DNA of 64,000 bases, taken from assembly GCA_012270865.1 (NCBI GenBank), contig JAAXHL010000113.1, positions 1 to 64,000 of the forward strand, given 5' to 3'. The position numbers were made by a program, and so were the translations under genes. Under the pieces are notes generated by a model. It did no database searches and was not told the DNA's origin. It worked only from the letters and a program-made list of their open reading frames with translations. Shown here piece after piece: positions 15,888 through 25,232 of this stretch. This stretch comes from Candidatus Poribacteria bacterium. Lineage in GTDB: Bacteria > Poribacteria > WGA-4E > WGA-3G. Position 1 is the stretch's first letter; the number at the start of each line of letters is the position of its first letter.

Positions 15888-18188
15888 ATGCGTTTCATTG
15901 CTGTTATCGTCTTTTTAATTGTTGTAGCAGTCGCCGTTGGCTGGTTCGTCTATCAAAACCTTGATGGTTTCGGCCAGACTGGGGTAATGCGATGGTTGGT
16001 AGGTTTCCTCGTCGTATTGTTTGCACTTTTAGCGGCTACATGTGGTGCCATCATCCGCTACAGGATACCGAAAGCCGATGTCGCACTCGTCCGAACCGGT
16101 GGTTCAAAAGAAAAAATTAATATCACTAAAGGTCTCTGGGTTAACACGATTATCCATGAGATCAAAGAAATCTCTCTCAACACCATGCGGATTGAGGTCA
16201 TACGAGACGGACAAGAGGCTTTAATTACTTTCGACTTTAACCGTGCTGACGTTGAAGTCGTCTTCTATCTTAAAGTTGAACCTGATGAAGATGATGTTCT
16301 ACGAGCTGCACAAGCGCTCGGCGATAAATCGATGACACCCGAGACTGTACGAGAACTCATTGAACCTAAACTCGAAGGTGCCTTGCGAAGCGTCGCGGCC
16401 GAAAGTGATATCCAAGACCTCCTACAAAAACGTCAAGAATTTGCAGATAAAGTCCAAGAGGCGTGCGGTGAAGATTTACAAACACAAAACGGATTGATGC
16501 TTGAAACCGTCTCAATTATACGCGTAGACCAAACCCCCGTTGAAACACTTGACGCTGAAAACCGATTTGATGCTGTCGGTATCCGTGAAATCACTGAAAT
16601 CACGGCGGATCAAGAACGGGAAAAAGTGAGCATTGTCCAGCAGAAAGAGGTCGCCATCGTTCAGATTGAGGTTAATGCCCGTATTGAGAAACTCGCAGCT
16701 GAACAGGAACAGGCCTGGGCAGAATCTGACCAGCAGAAAAATATCGCAATCTATGCCGCTGAACGAGAAGCGGAAACACTCAAATTCCAATTTGAGATGG
16801 AACAGAGCGTACAAGAACGTGAATACGAGATGAAACAGGAAGTCGAGCGCGCTCGTATCACACAAGAACAGGTTGTCGAAGAACGTGAAATCGAAATGGT
16901 ACGCGATGTTGAAGTCGCTCGTGTACAACAGGAACAGGTCGTTGCTGAACGTGAAATCGAGAAAAATCTCATCGTCGAAACGCAACAGATCGCACAATCC
17001 AAAGTCGTCCAACTCGCCGAAATTGAGCAGTTCCTCGTTGTTCAACTCCAGAAGATTGAACAGGAACAGGCAATCGCTGTTCGAGACATAGAAAAAGAAC
17101 TCGCGGTAGAGAAGGCACGTATCGTACAAGAAGAGGGTGTGTCTCTGCGAGATATTGAACGTGAGTTGGTGGTACAGACGGAACGTTTCGCACAAGAGCA
17201 ACAGGTGATGGAGCGTGAGATTGAGAAGAATCTCGTCGTCGAAACCGCTCAGATTGATCAGATGCGACAGGTTGAAACTGCTGAGATTGCGAAAAAATTA
17301 ACAGTAGAGTTGGCACGAATCGCAGCGGATCAAAAGGAGCAAGTCCGAGGGATTGAAAAGGATTTAATCGTAGAGAAGGCACGTATTGCACAGGAAGAGG
17401 GTATATCTCTGCGAGATATTGAACGTGAGTTGGTGGTACAGACGGAACGTTTCTCACAAGAACAACAGGTGATGGAGCGTGAGATTGAGAAGAATCTCGT
17501 CGTCGAAACCGCTCAGATTGATCAGATGCGAAACGTCGAACTCGCTGAAATCGCGAAAATATTGTCGGTTGAGCAATCGCGTATCGGACAGGAATTGCGT
17601 GTCGCCTTAACGGATGAAGATCGCAAGATTGATGTCGCTGCTAAACAGCAGGTTACCGCACTTGCTGAGAAAGAGAAATTAGTCGCCGAAGCCGAACGGA
17701 TGGGAGCAGAGGTGAACGTGACGGCAACTGAACAGGTAATGGAAGCGGAGTGGCAACGTGAAGTGGCAGTCATCAGTGCTGAAGCGCAGGCACAACCGAT
17801 TGAACGCCTCGCTGACGCTATCCTTGCCGAAGCCCGCGCGAAAGCACAAGGCGAAATGGCAGAATATGAAGCACGGAATGTTGCTGAACAACGCGTCCTC
17901 GTCCAAGAAGCGATCTTAGAACTCATTAATGATGCAGATGATATTATTGAGCAGATGATGAAGCCAGTTGAGAAGATTGATAGTATCAAGATTCTGGATA
18001 TGGGGAACAACGATGGACAAGGCGGTATTAATCGGAGTACTATGGGGAGACTCGCGAATGCTCTACTTGATACGGGTGCCATTTCTCCGATGCTTAAGGA
18101 ACTTTTCAACTTCGCCGATGTAGATGCCGAACAGATTACAGATAAGATCGCTGAATACTTGGCGGACCTTGTTAATCGCCCGAGCTAA
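15888..18188 (+). CDS. Large flotillin/SPFH-like protein with expanded coiled-coil repeats
   Basis: 766 residues. Two N-terminal membrane helices (about 3-20 and 33-58) precede an SPFH-like domain (KADVALVRTGGSKEKINITKGLW, IRDGQEALITFDFNRADVEVVFYLKV, DVLRAAQALG). Residues about 225-600 are an exceptionally long charged helix made of units with E-R-E-I-E-x-N/M-L/V-V-x-x-A/Q-x-I-x-Q phasing. The C-terminus (AEAQAQPIERLADAILAEARAKAQGEMAEYEA) is the alanine/glutamate-rich region of flotillins. Bacterial flotillins scaffold membrane microdomains. At DNA level 17107-17270 and 17371-17534 are near-identical at an offset of 264 bases (88 codons). A 65-base gap to the crystallin gene suggests co-transcription. 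Confidence 0.75.
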   Translation: MRFIAVIVFLIVVAVAVGWFVYQNLDGFGQTGVMRWLVGFLVVLFALLAATCGAIIRYRIPKADVALVRTGGSKEKINITKGLWVNTIIHEIKEISLNTMRIEVIRDGQEALITFDFNRADVEVVFYLKVEPDEDDVLRAAQALGDKSMTPETVRELIEPKLEGALRSVAAESDIQDLLQKRQEFADKVQEACGEDLQTQNGLMLETVSIIRVDQTPVETLDAENRFDAVGIREITEITADQEREKVSIVQQKEVAIVQIEVNARIEKLAAEQEQAWAESDQQKNIAIYAAEREAETLKFQFEMEQSVQEREYEMKQEVERARITQEQVVEEREIEMVRDVEVARVQQEQVVAEREIEKNLIVETQQIAQSKVVQLAEIEQFLVVQLQKIEQEQAIAVRDIEKELAVEKARIVQEEGVSLRDIERELVVQTERFAQEQQVMEREIEKNLVVETAQIDQMRQVETAEIAKKLTVELARIAADQKEQVRGIEKDLIVEKARIAQEEGISLRDIERELVVQTERFSQEQQVMEREIEKNLVVETAQIDQMRNVELAEIAKILSVEQSRIGQELRVALTDEDRKIDVAAKQQVTALAEKEKLVAEAERMGAEVNVTATEQVMEAEWQREVAVISAEAQAQPIERLADAILAEARAKAQGEMAEYEARNVAEQRVLVQEAILELINDADDIIEQMMKPVEKIDSIKILDMGNNDGQGGINRSTMGRLANALLDTGAISPMLKELFNFADVDAEQITDKIAEYLADLVNRPS
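17107..17534 (+). repeat. Internal 264-bp repeat in the flotillin coiled coil
   Basis: About 164 bases starting TAGAGAAGGCACGTAT at 17107 recur at 17371 with few differences. The offset is 264 bases, exactly 88 codons or four 22-residue units. This indicates a recent in-frame duplication. Confidence 0.85.
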
Positions 18189-18255
18189 TCTTCTTGATTT
18201 GCCAACGGTGTGCGTTTTTTATACTTTTTTTGGGGTATGTTCTTTGTCCCTCCCT

Positions 18256-18280
18256 TGCAGGCGAGGTTTGCGACCTCACC
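18256..18280. repeat. Family A palindrome (degenerate copy)
   Basis: TGCAGGCGAGGTTTGCGACC followed by TCACC is a degenerate member of the GC-rich palindrome family, in the 167-base gap after the flotillin gene. Confidence 0.65.
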
Positions 18281-18355
18281 TGACGCAGGTAATTCGTATA
18301 AAATTGTCTAAATCCTATTATAGTTTTTGGGGCACTGCTCTTTTTAGGAGAAAAT

Positions 18356-19660
18356 ATGCGACGTGAGAGACGGCAAACATCAGTAAGACGCCGCACAAGC
18401 CAACGTTGTCGGACCTGCCGTTCTAATAACGGGAAACGTACCTGTCCGGCTCTCAGCGGTATCTTAATTTGTCCAGAATGCTGTAGAGCAAAACGCGCGA
18501 AGATACCTGGCTGTGATGCGAAATGTCGCTACTACGCTCCGCTTGTCGTCTCAAGCAGAACTCGTAGAAAATCGTCATCGGATTTTCCCGTCCATCGATG
18601 CCTCATTAGCCGTTCCAAAGATACAGGGATGTTGATTGTCGTTGGTACGCGAAAACGTCCAGATGGTAATCTCAAAGCGATGTTCCTCTTACTGGATCTA
18701 TGGAAAAAAGGGATTCGAGACTGTTTCTTTGACGCGAACCTTTCTGAAAAAGAGTTTGAGAGAGTTTCACAACGGATAGCAAAGAGTTATAACCTCAGTG
18801 AACCTGTTGAACTGCACGATCCGGATGAACCTGAAGAAGTCACGCGGATACCGAAAGATACACTCGTTATTGAAGCCGATAACGCCATCCATCTCGATGA
18901 GGGTGTGAATATCGTTGATCACGAAGATGCATCGCGCGGCAAAGCTGTTGAAGGCAAAAGGGGCGCACGCGCCATACATGAAATTTACATCCCTAAAACA
19001 GGGAAATGGTACATCTGGGCTCGCGTTTTCTTTGAGAGAGGAAAAGATTCATATTGGATCGGCATTGATGACGCAGCCCCACACCCGTGGGATCGAGAAG
19101 GCGGCCCTGGAGCAATAAAAATTTGGTCCGAACCCGATGATACCACTAAGTGGGAACGTTGGCTCTGGGATACCGCATCAAGCGATATGGAAGGCAACAA
19201 AACCAGAAATCGTCCAGCCTTTTTTCACATCAAGCGAGCCGGCTACTATCGACTTTGGTCTAAAGCAAGAGAATCCGGATCACGATTGGACCAGGTCCTC
19301 CTTACGCGTGCGCGTGATTTCAACGTACAAACTGAGACAGAGGGGCAACCTTTGCCACTTAGGTATTCACCACATCTCTACGAACCTGTTTCGATTAACG
19401 AATGCCGAAAACTGATCCGACATGCCGTTCAGATTGCAACTGCGGTGGAGACTGAGATACCGTGGGAATTCAAGTATTGGATACAAGATATGTGGGGTGA
19501 TATTACCAAATTTCCCGAAACGGAAGGTTCACTCTATAAATGCCCAAAATGTTCGACTGATCTGCCTCAACAAGCAGTTGATCTCATTATACAACATGCC
19601 CAATCCGATGATATTCAGTTCTATATTTTATGCAGGAAGTGCGGCGGCGAATTTGATTAA
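18356..19660 (+). CDS. Zinc-ribbon protein with central beta-rich domain, unknown function
   Basis: 434 residues, RBS AGGAG. The first 65 are very basic and cysteine-rich: CRTCRSNNGKRTCPAL, LICPECCRAKR and CDAKCRYYAP, a zinc-binding module seen at the N-terminus of assorted bacterial proteins. Residues about 80-150 form an alpha/beta region (MLIVVGTRKRPDG, GIRDCFFDANLSEKEFERV). Residues about 165-325 look like a carbohydrate-binding-type beta sandwich (VIEADNAI, YIPKTGKWYIWARVFF, YWIGIDD, GYYRLWSKARESGSRLDQVLLTR). The end has another ribbon, YKCPKCS...LCRKCGGEFD. No known enzyme is recognised. It lies 167 bases after the flotillin gene on the same strand. Confidence 0.65.
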   Translation: MRRERRQTSVRRRTSQRCRTCRSNNGKRTCPALSGILICPECCRAKRAKIPGCDAKCRYYAPLVVSSRTRRKSSSDFPVHRCLISRSKDTGMLIVVGTRKRPDGNLKAMFLLLDLWKKGIRDCFFDANLSEKEFERVSQRIAKSYNLSEPVELHDPDEPEEVTRIPKDTLVIEADNAIHLDEGVNIVDHEDASRGKAVEGKRGARAIHEIYIPKTGKWYIWARVFFERGKDSYWIGIDDAAPHPWDREGGPGAIKIWSEPDDTTKWERWLWDTASSDMEGNKTRNRPAFFHIKRAGYYRLWSKARESGSRLDQVLLTRARDFNVQTETEGQPLPLRYSPHLYEPVSINECRKLIRHAVQIATAVETEIPWEFKYWIQDMWGDITKFPETEGSLYKCPKCSTDLPQQAVDLIIQHAQSDDIQFYILCRKCGGEFD

Positions 19661-21803
19661 ACGTCTTTCATGTCTGTGCGGCGGTTTGTCTTCGAGACAA
19701 CGTCCAACCGCACAGAAATTGGCTGTTGGACTCTTCGGTGTGCTTATTTTTTCGACGTTATGTTTCGCGGCACCCCCGAACCCGTATCTCTTTTTCAACC
19801 AAGATCCCACCACCGGTGAACTCGTCCCAAAAGCCCCTCAAAGTAACGCGCAATTTCTTGAGGCACTCGACGGTTGTTGTTTCACAAGGGAACAAGGGGT
19901 TTTACAATCAGACGGTATTGAATATGTCCTCGCTCTGAAAATAGATTTCTCTGATATGCCCGGACGCAGGGAAGGCGCAGCGTTTGATAAATATCTATTC
20001 GCTACAGAAGGTGTCTCCCTCAAAACCTATTATCTCGAAAATTCTTATGGACAGATGGACGTACAGCCCGGGCCGATGGGCGGTGTTGTGCCTGCAGGGA
20101 ACGAGTGGTTCCGCGCTAAGAAGCCGATGACCTATTACGGTGAAGGCGTAAGAATCTTAGAGCGCTATCGCGAGTTGGTTCGTGAAGCGTGTGAAGCAGC
20201 GGATGCAACCGTTGATTTCTCACAATATGACCGAGACAAAGACGGTGTCGTAGACCACATTTTTCTGATCCATGCCGGCAACGACCAAGCATTTACAGGA
20301 ATCATTGATTACGACATCCAATCTCTCCTTATCCCAGGTGTTAATGCTATCTACGATGACGTTCGCGTTGATACCGCCGCGATTGTCGCTGAGGAACCCG
20401 ATTTTGAGCATCCGCACCTCGGTATCTATTTCCATGAGTTTTTTCACGATTTCGGTGCCCCCGATATTTACGGGTTTTTTAGAGGTCCACACGACCATAA
20501 ATGGGGACTTATGGGAGCCTTTGGACCTTATCAAGGTCCATTAGAATTTGGTGTTGGAAACGGCTTGGAACCGAGCCATATTACGGGGTACCTAAAGTGG
20601 GATTTTGACGCAAGACCTCAAAATGGTCGCCTCGGTTGGATTCAACCCGTACAGATAACAGAAAACCAAAAAATAGATGTTCCGAGCTTTGCACTCGGTC
20701 CCAAAGACAATATACTTTTCAAAATTGATGTCCATCCCTCAAGGAAACTGGCTAACGGGGAAACGACAGAATTTTTCCTTATTGAAAACCGAAACAAAAC
20801 GTCCGGTGCGACCTTTGATACCTATTTACCGGAATCCGGTATCCTGATTTGGCACATTGATGAAACGAATCCGTATCCGATGGGCACTTATGATGCCTCA
20901 CATCAAGTTTGGCTTGAGGATCCAACGGATCCCGAACATCTTGGCATTTATGCGGACTTTATAGACGTGTTTACCATAACCGATGGCGCTGCGTATTCTT
21001 TAGATGATGGGCATACTGCCTTTACACCCAGCACACTACCGAATAGCAAGGCGAATGACGGGACCAACACAGGTATCTCAATTACAAACATCGGCGCGGA
21101 AGGCTTAACGGTCCCAATTCTCGTGTCCTTCGGTGATACTTATGAACCGAATGATACAATTCCGACAGCGTTTCCTATCCAATACGGGGAAATTTACGAA
21201 TCTTTCATTTTCGATTCTACAGATGTCCGAGATGTTTACAAAGTAGAAGCCGTTAGCGGTATCACTATTTTGGTAACCTTAGCTGACATTCCAATAGATA
21301 AAAAATATCGACTCTCTCTCCACGGAGCAGCCGGTGAAACCTATGCAACTGGCGAGAACGCAACTGAGATCAACGGATTGAAACTGATATATCAGTCCGA
21401 TACGACTCAAACACTCTATATTGTTGTGGAATCGGAAAGTGGTTTCAGCAGCGTTGATTCTTACCGATTGCGTGTAGAGCAACTTCAGTCCGAGGCGTTT
21501 GTGCTTGAGGAGACACGCGTGTATCCGAATCCGTTACGTTTATCAGACGAAACTATGGTGTTTGCCTATCAACTCTCTGCCTCCCAAATCGCAGACACAA
21601 TTAAACTTGAAATATTTACACCAGCGGGTGCCCTCGTCTATACGGACACACATCAAAATGTCTTGACGCAAGGAAAGTTCGAGTGGCAGGGTACAAATCT
21701 TAGCGGGACCCCTGTTGCGTCTGGAATTTATATCTATCGTATCTCCGCGGAGCAATCGGCACTCCTTGTTCAGGAAATAGGTAGGTTGGCTATTTTGAAA
21801 TAA
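19653..21803 (+). CDS. Secreted M6-family (immune inhibitor A-like) metalloprotease with C-terminal sorting domain
   Basis: About 716 residues from TTG 19653, which overlaps the stop of the preceding gene; ATG 19593 and TTG 19719 are alternatives, so the start is uncertain. A signal sequence (KLAVGLFGVLIFSTLCFAA) is followed by an M6 domain: VLALKIDFSDMPG, DKDGVVDHIFLIHAG, and the zinc site FHEFFHDFGAPDIYG with H-E-F-F-H. ESGILIWHIDE is a further M6 signature. After a Ca-binding-like PPC domain (YEPNDTIPTAFPI), the last 90 residues (VYPNPLRLSDETMVFAY...GIYIYRISAE) form a FlgD/T9SS-like Ig domain ending GRLAILK. Probably exported to the surface or medium. Confidence 0.82.
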   Translation: MIKRLSCLCGGLSSRQRPTAQKLAVGLFGVLIFSTLCFAAPPNPYLFFNQDPTTGELVPKAPQSNAQFLEALDGCCFTREQGVLQSDGIEYVLALKIDFSDMPGRREGAAFDKYLFATEGVSLKTYYLENSYGQMDVQPGPMGGVVPAGNEWFRAKKPMTYYGEGVRILERYRELVREACEAADATVDFSQYDRDKDGVVDHIFLIHAGNDQAFTGIIDYDIQSLLIPGVNAIYDDVRVDTAAIVAEEPDFEHPHLGIYFHEFFHDFGAPDIYGFFRGPHDHKWGLMGAFGPYQGPLEFGVGNGLEPSHITGYLKWDFDARPQNGRLGWIQPVQITENQKIDVPSFALGPKDNILFKIDVHPSRKLANGETTEFFLIENRNKTSGATFDTYLPESGILIWHIDETNPYPMGTYDASHQVWLEDPTDPEHLGIYADFIDVFTITDGAAYSLDDGHTAFTPSTLPNSKANDGTNTGISITNIGAEGLTVPILVSFGDTYEPNDTIPTAFPIQYGEIYESFIFDSTDVRDVYKVEAVSGITILVTLADIPIDKKYRLSLHGAAGETYATGENATEINGLKLIYQSDTTQTLYIVVESESGFSSVDSYRLRVEQLQSEAFVLEETRVYPNPLRLSDETMVFAYQLSASQIADTIKLEIFTPAGALVYTDTHQNVLTQGKFEWQGTNLSGTPVASGIYIYRISAEQSALLVQEIGRLAILK

Positions 21804-21831
21804 AGGTTGAAAATTTCTTCCAACATATTTC

Positions 21832-21860
21832 TTGACTAAAAATTGGAGTTATGCTAATTT
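21832..21860 (+). promoter_or_regulatory. Sigma70-type promoter of the 22017 lipoprotein gene
   Basis: -35 TTGACT at 21832-21837, a 17-base spacer, and -10 TAATTT at 21855-21860. It is in the 213-base gap before the lipoprotein start, leaving a leader of about 150 bases. Confidence 0.55.
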
Positions 21861-22016
21861 TAAGACAGAGAACAGTTTTTGCACGTTAATTGGATTTGAT
21901 ATCAGCGTTCTCAAGGTCTGTCATAACATTAGCATGCTGCTCCGTTGAGTAGCCGGAATGCAAATCGAAAACGAAATCCCATTTGTAGAATGGTAACTAA
22001 GGAGGCACTATCATCA

Positions 22017-23069
22017 ATGAAATGGTTGAATAAATTCACAGTACTCAATTTGGTCTTGTTATTTGCATTCGCTGTTTGCGTCATAGGTTGCGGTACTTCG
22101 CTCAGGAGTATGTCGCCGATTCAACCTGTGAATAATATAGCGAAAGCGAAGATGGAACAGGCTGAAAAACCGGAAGAGAATATAATTGTCCCAGCGCTCC
22201 CTGCTGAGATGATTGCTAAACCGGTACTCGACAAATATGGTATGGATTCCATCGGATTCCGGATCGGAAAAGCGCGCGATGCTAATATGGAAGAACTCAC
22301 TTACATCTTCGCATTCGGTGAATACGCGCACGCTACCGACAAATGGGACGAATTTCTTAACGATTGGATGGAAATCAAAACCCAGATTGAAATAGGAACC
22401 GGCGAAGATCGAAAAATGGTTGATGTCGTCATGATGTCTGATTACCCAGAGTTATTTAGGGTACCCTCAAGACAACCGATTTTGACAAAGACAAAAGATG
22501 GTATCACCGTTTCTATCGCTTATTGGCGACGTACAGATTTAGACCGAAAATTCAATGTCGGAAGCGCATTCTCACCGTTCTATGAGACTGAAGCACTTCA
22601 CCAAGGTGAAAAAACAGATGTGTTTTATGTGAAGATTACCAACAATCGGAACGAAGATATCATCTTCCATGTCAAAGACTGTACGATCATCGACCAAAAT
22701 GAGAACATCTATTCTGGGATGGATTATGATGATTTAGAGGAACGCTTGACGTACAACGCTCGTGCGTCGGGACTCTATGTCAAAAATGGATTGGAAATCG
22801 CACGGGAAATTTTGATCGAAAAACGGATGCCTATTGTTGAAAAGCAGGTCGGCACCCATCGGACAGGGGTTCCACCAGGTGGCAGCATAGAAGGGTTCTT
22901 ACCGTTTGTCCAAACTAAGTCAAATGCTGAAGCATTAAAGGTCATCCTACCGATTGAAAAGGCACCGCCCCCGGGCGGGGCACAACGCTATCAAAAGATA
23001 GAATTTGTGTTCCCTTTCACGCACGATAGAGGGATTCGTATCGCGCAACCGTCACCACAGCGTTATTAG
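22017..23069 (+). CDS. Lipoprotein of unknown function
   Basis: 350 residues from ATG 22017, with GGAGGC 11 bases upstream; a longer frame to 21945 has no RBS. Lipoprotein signal: MKWLNKFTVLNLVLLFAFA followed by the lipobox VIGC. The mature protein has no recognised domain. It contains ISVAYWRRTDLDRKFNVGS-like beta text (as SIAYWRRTDLDRK), then KTDVFYVKITNNRNEDIIFHVKDCTIIDQ, an Ig-like strand pattern found in domains that modulate protein interactions. It ends in a basic region, followed by a terminator. Probably anchored in the outer or inner membrane, periplasm facing. Confidence 0.65.
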   Translation: MKWLNKFTVLNLVLLFAFAVCVIGCGTSLRSMSPIQPVNNIAKAKMEQAEKPEENIIVPALPAEMIAKPVLDKYGMDSIGFRIGKARDANMEELTYIFAFGEYAHATDKWDEFLNDWMEIKTQIEIGTGEDRKMVDVVMMSDYPELFRVPSRQPILTKTKDGITVSIAYWRRTDLDRKFNVGSAFSPFYETEALHQGEKTDVFYVKITNNRNEDIIFHVKDCTIIDQNENIYSGMDYDDLEERLTYNARASGLYVKNGLEIAREILIEKRMPIVEKQVGTHRTGVPPGGSIEGFLPFVQTKSNAEALKVILPIEKAPPPGGAQRYQKIEFVFPFTHDRGIRIAQPSPQRY

Positions 23070-23130
23070 GTCGATTTGTATCGTATTCAGGTATATTGAC
23101 AGTTGTGGAGAGTTTTGTCCGCTTTTCATT

Positions 23131-23168
23131 AGATGCTCGCTGGAAACACACGGCGAGCATCTATTTTT
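23131..23168 (+). terminator. Rho-independent terminator
   Basis: AGATGCTCGC (23131-23140) pairs perfectly with GCGAGCATCT (23153-23162), followed by ATTTTTATG. It ends the lipoprotein transcript and abuts the 3' end of the convergent helicase gene. Confidence 0.75.
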
Positions 23169-25149
23169 ATGCTTCCACGATTTCGCAGTCTGGTAACGAT
23201 CGCAGGAACGCCTTCCCATAACTTCGGGTTTTGATTCGAGAATCGAGAATGACGACAATCCCCGTGTCATTCTTTGTGCGGATGAGCCGCCCAAACCCCT
23301 GTTTGAGGCGAAGTATGGCTTCCGGTAAACTAAACTCCGAAAACTCATCGCCACCGCTCTCCTTGATCTGTTTCACGCGTGCCTCCATTACCGGATGTGT
23401 CGGTACCTCAAACGGCAGCCGTGTTATGATAACGTTGCTCAACGCCTCACCGCGTACATCAACACCCTCCCAGAAACTGGCTGTGCCAAATAAAACCGAA
23501 TCGGTATCCTCACGAAACGCCTCAAGCATGTCTGTCCGTGAGAGTTCGCCGCCCTGTTTGAAAGAAGTGATCCCGACCTCTTCTAAATCAGGCGCGACAG
23601 CGTCGTATACCTCGTCCATCATCCTGTAACTTGTAAACAAAACGAACGCTTTGCCGTGTGTCAGTTTGAGGTAATGTCGAATTTTATCAATCACTGAAGC
23701 GGTGTATTCGCTGCTCCTCGGATCCGGCATGTCTTTCGGAATGTGGAGTTGGACCTGCTGTCTAAAATTGAACGGCGAATAAACAAGGAGTTCGCGACAC
23801 GCGTCCATCCCGGTTCGCGCTTTGAAGTAACCAAAATTGCGATTTGTGGAGAGCGTAGCACTTGTCATGACCACGCTATTCTTTTCCGTAAACAGCTGCT
23901 CTTGCAGCATCTGGTTTACATTTGCTGGTGTAGCGTTTAAGACAACACGAGGTGGGTAATTTCGGGACGATATTTCTGCCCAATACACATAATTTGGATC
24001 GTTTTGTCGAATAAGCATATCTAATTCGTCCCGAAGGCGCTCGCAGTGGCGTTGATGTGCGATAATTTCTTGCTCGTCATCCTCTGTAGTCACCTCGTCT
24101 TGCAGTGTTTTCAGCGTTTTCCCAATCTTTGCAAGTGGGGTATCCAATACATTTTCAACAAAATCGCTTTTGTGAATACGGTGCGTTAGGGTAGTGCCGT
24201 GTCCGCCTTCGTCGAGTTCTTTTATTTCTTCAAGGATACTGTTGAACAGTTTATTCGTCTGTTCGCGCGCTTCTATGGTCTGATCTTTAAGTTTCGGCGA
24301 TTTGAAATGTGTCGCCAAGCCATCGTCGTTCCGCTCATTGTAGAGAGAATCGAGGAGCCATTTTACGCGGGTGTTGTTGAAGTTGATACTCGCGTGACTG
24401 GTTGCCGTTGCTTCGAGGTGGTGTGCTTCATCAATGATGAGATAGTCGTAATCGGGCAAAATTCCGGCAGCTGCGTCGCTCGCTTTACGGATGGCAAGAT
24501 CACTGAAGAGGAGGTGATGGTTAACGATGATTAGGTCTGCGTTGTGCATCTCCCGCCGAATCTGAAAATAGAAGCAGGTGTCGTAAGTCTCGCAGCTACG
24601 ACCGAGACAATTATCCCGGTCAGATGCGACCTTATCCCAAACCTGTGAGTACGGCTGGAACGACAAATCTGCCCTGCTGCCGTCCGGACTCTGGTTTGCC
24701 CATTCGTCAATGGCAGCGACCTGTTCGACTTCTTCATAGGTATCAAAGAGTCCGCGTTCATAGTTCAGGAGGTTTTTAAGCCGCCGCCGTGAAAGGTAAT
24801 TTCGCCGCCCTTTCGCAAGCAGGACGTTGAAATCGCGAGGGAGAACGCGCTGCAGAAACGGGAGGTCTTTTGTAACGAGTTGCTCTTGTAGACTAATGGT
24901 ATTCGTCGAAATGACGACCTTCTGTTCCGATCTGAGCGCGTGAGAGATCGCTGGAATGAGATAAGCAAAGCTTTTGCCGACACCTGTTCCGGCTTCAACA
25001 ATTAGGTGTTCGGAGGATGTGAATGCTCGGGATACCTCATGTGCCATCTGCAATTGCTCGTCTCGGAACTCGTACCCATCAAGGTGCTGCGCGATGAGAC
25101 CGCCTGGGCTAAAGATTTCTCTGAGCGTCATCGGTGTCGATGTTTCCAT
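23167..25149 (-). CDS. DinG/XPD-family ATP-dependent DNA helicase
   Basis: 660 residues from ATG 25149; a TTG at 25194 would add 15. Superfamily 2 motifs: VEAGTGVGKSFAYLIPA (Walker A), VVISTNTISLQEQL, NADLIIVNHHLL, LIIDEAHH (DEAH box), SATLSTNRNFGYF and, near the end, EAILRLKQGFGRLIRTKND, the arginine-finger motif VI. Three cysteines of the Fe-S domain are present (NCLGRSCETYDTC). The usual first cysteine in KGRxNYLC is a serine here (KGRRNYLSRRR; codon TCA). DinG helicases unwind 5' to 3' and act on R-loops and replication conflicts. Convergent with the lipoprotein gene. Confidence 0.87.
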   Translation of the reverse strand: METSTPMTLREIFSPGGLIAQHLDGYEFRDEQLQMAHEVSRAFTSSEHLIVEAGTGVGKSFAYLIPAISHALRSEQKVVISTNTISLQEQLVTKDLPFLQRVLPRDFNVLLAKGRRNYLSRRRLKNLLNYERGLFDTYEEVEQVAAIDEWANQSPDGSRADLSFQPYSQVWDKVASDRDNCLGRSCETYDTCFYFQIRREMHNADLIIVNHHLLFSDLAIRKASDAAAGILPDYDYLIIDEAHHLEATATSHASINFNNTRVKWLLDSLYNERNDDGLATHFKSPKLKDQTIEAREQTNKLFNSILEEIKELDEGGHGTTLTHRIHKSDFVENVLDTPLAKIGKTLKTLQDEVTTEDDEQEIIAHQRHCERLRDELDMLIRQNDPNYVYWAEISSRNYPPRVVLNATPANVNQMLQEQLFTEKNSVVMTSATLSTNRNFGYFKARTGMDACRELLVYSPFNFRQQVQLHIPKDMPDPRSSEYTASVIDKIRHYLKLTHGKAFVLFTSYRMMDEVYDAVAPDLEEVGITSFKQGGELSRTDMLEAFREDTDSVLFGTASFWEGVDVRGEALSNVIITRLPFEVPTHPVMEARVKQIKESGGDEFSEFSLPEAILRLKQGFGRLIRTKNDTGIVVILDSRIKTRSYGKAFLRSLPDCEIVEA

Positions 25150-25232
25150 ATTTTTGTCTCTTAGGGAGTAGCATTTCGCACAGATCAGTTTCAAAGACTG
25201 CGTGAAGTTCGCGTATCTCCTTTGCTTGATTC

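Noticed and set aside
16512..17201. Minus-strand frames opposite the flotillin coiled coil
   Set aside because: Phe/Leu-rich low-complexity text arises from the reverse complement of Glu/Lys-rich repeats. No start signals.
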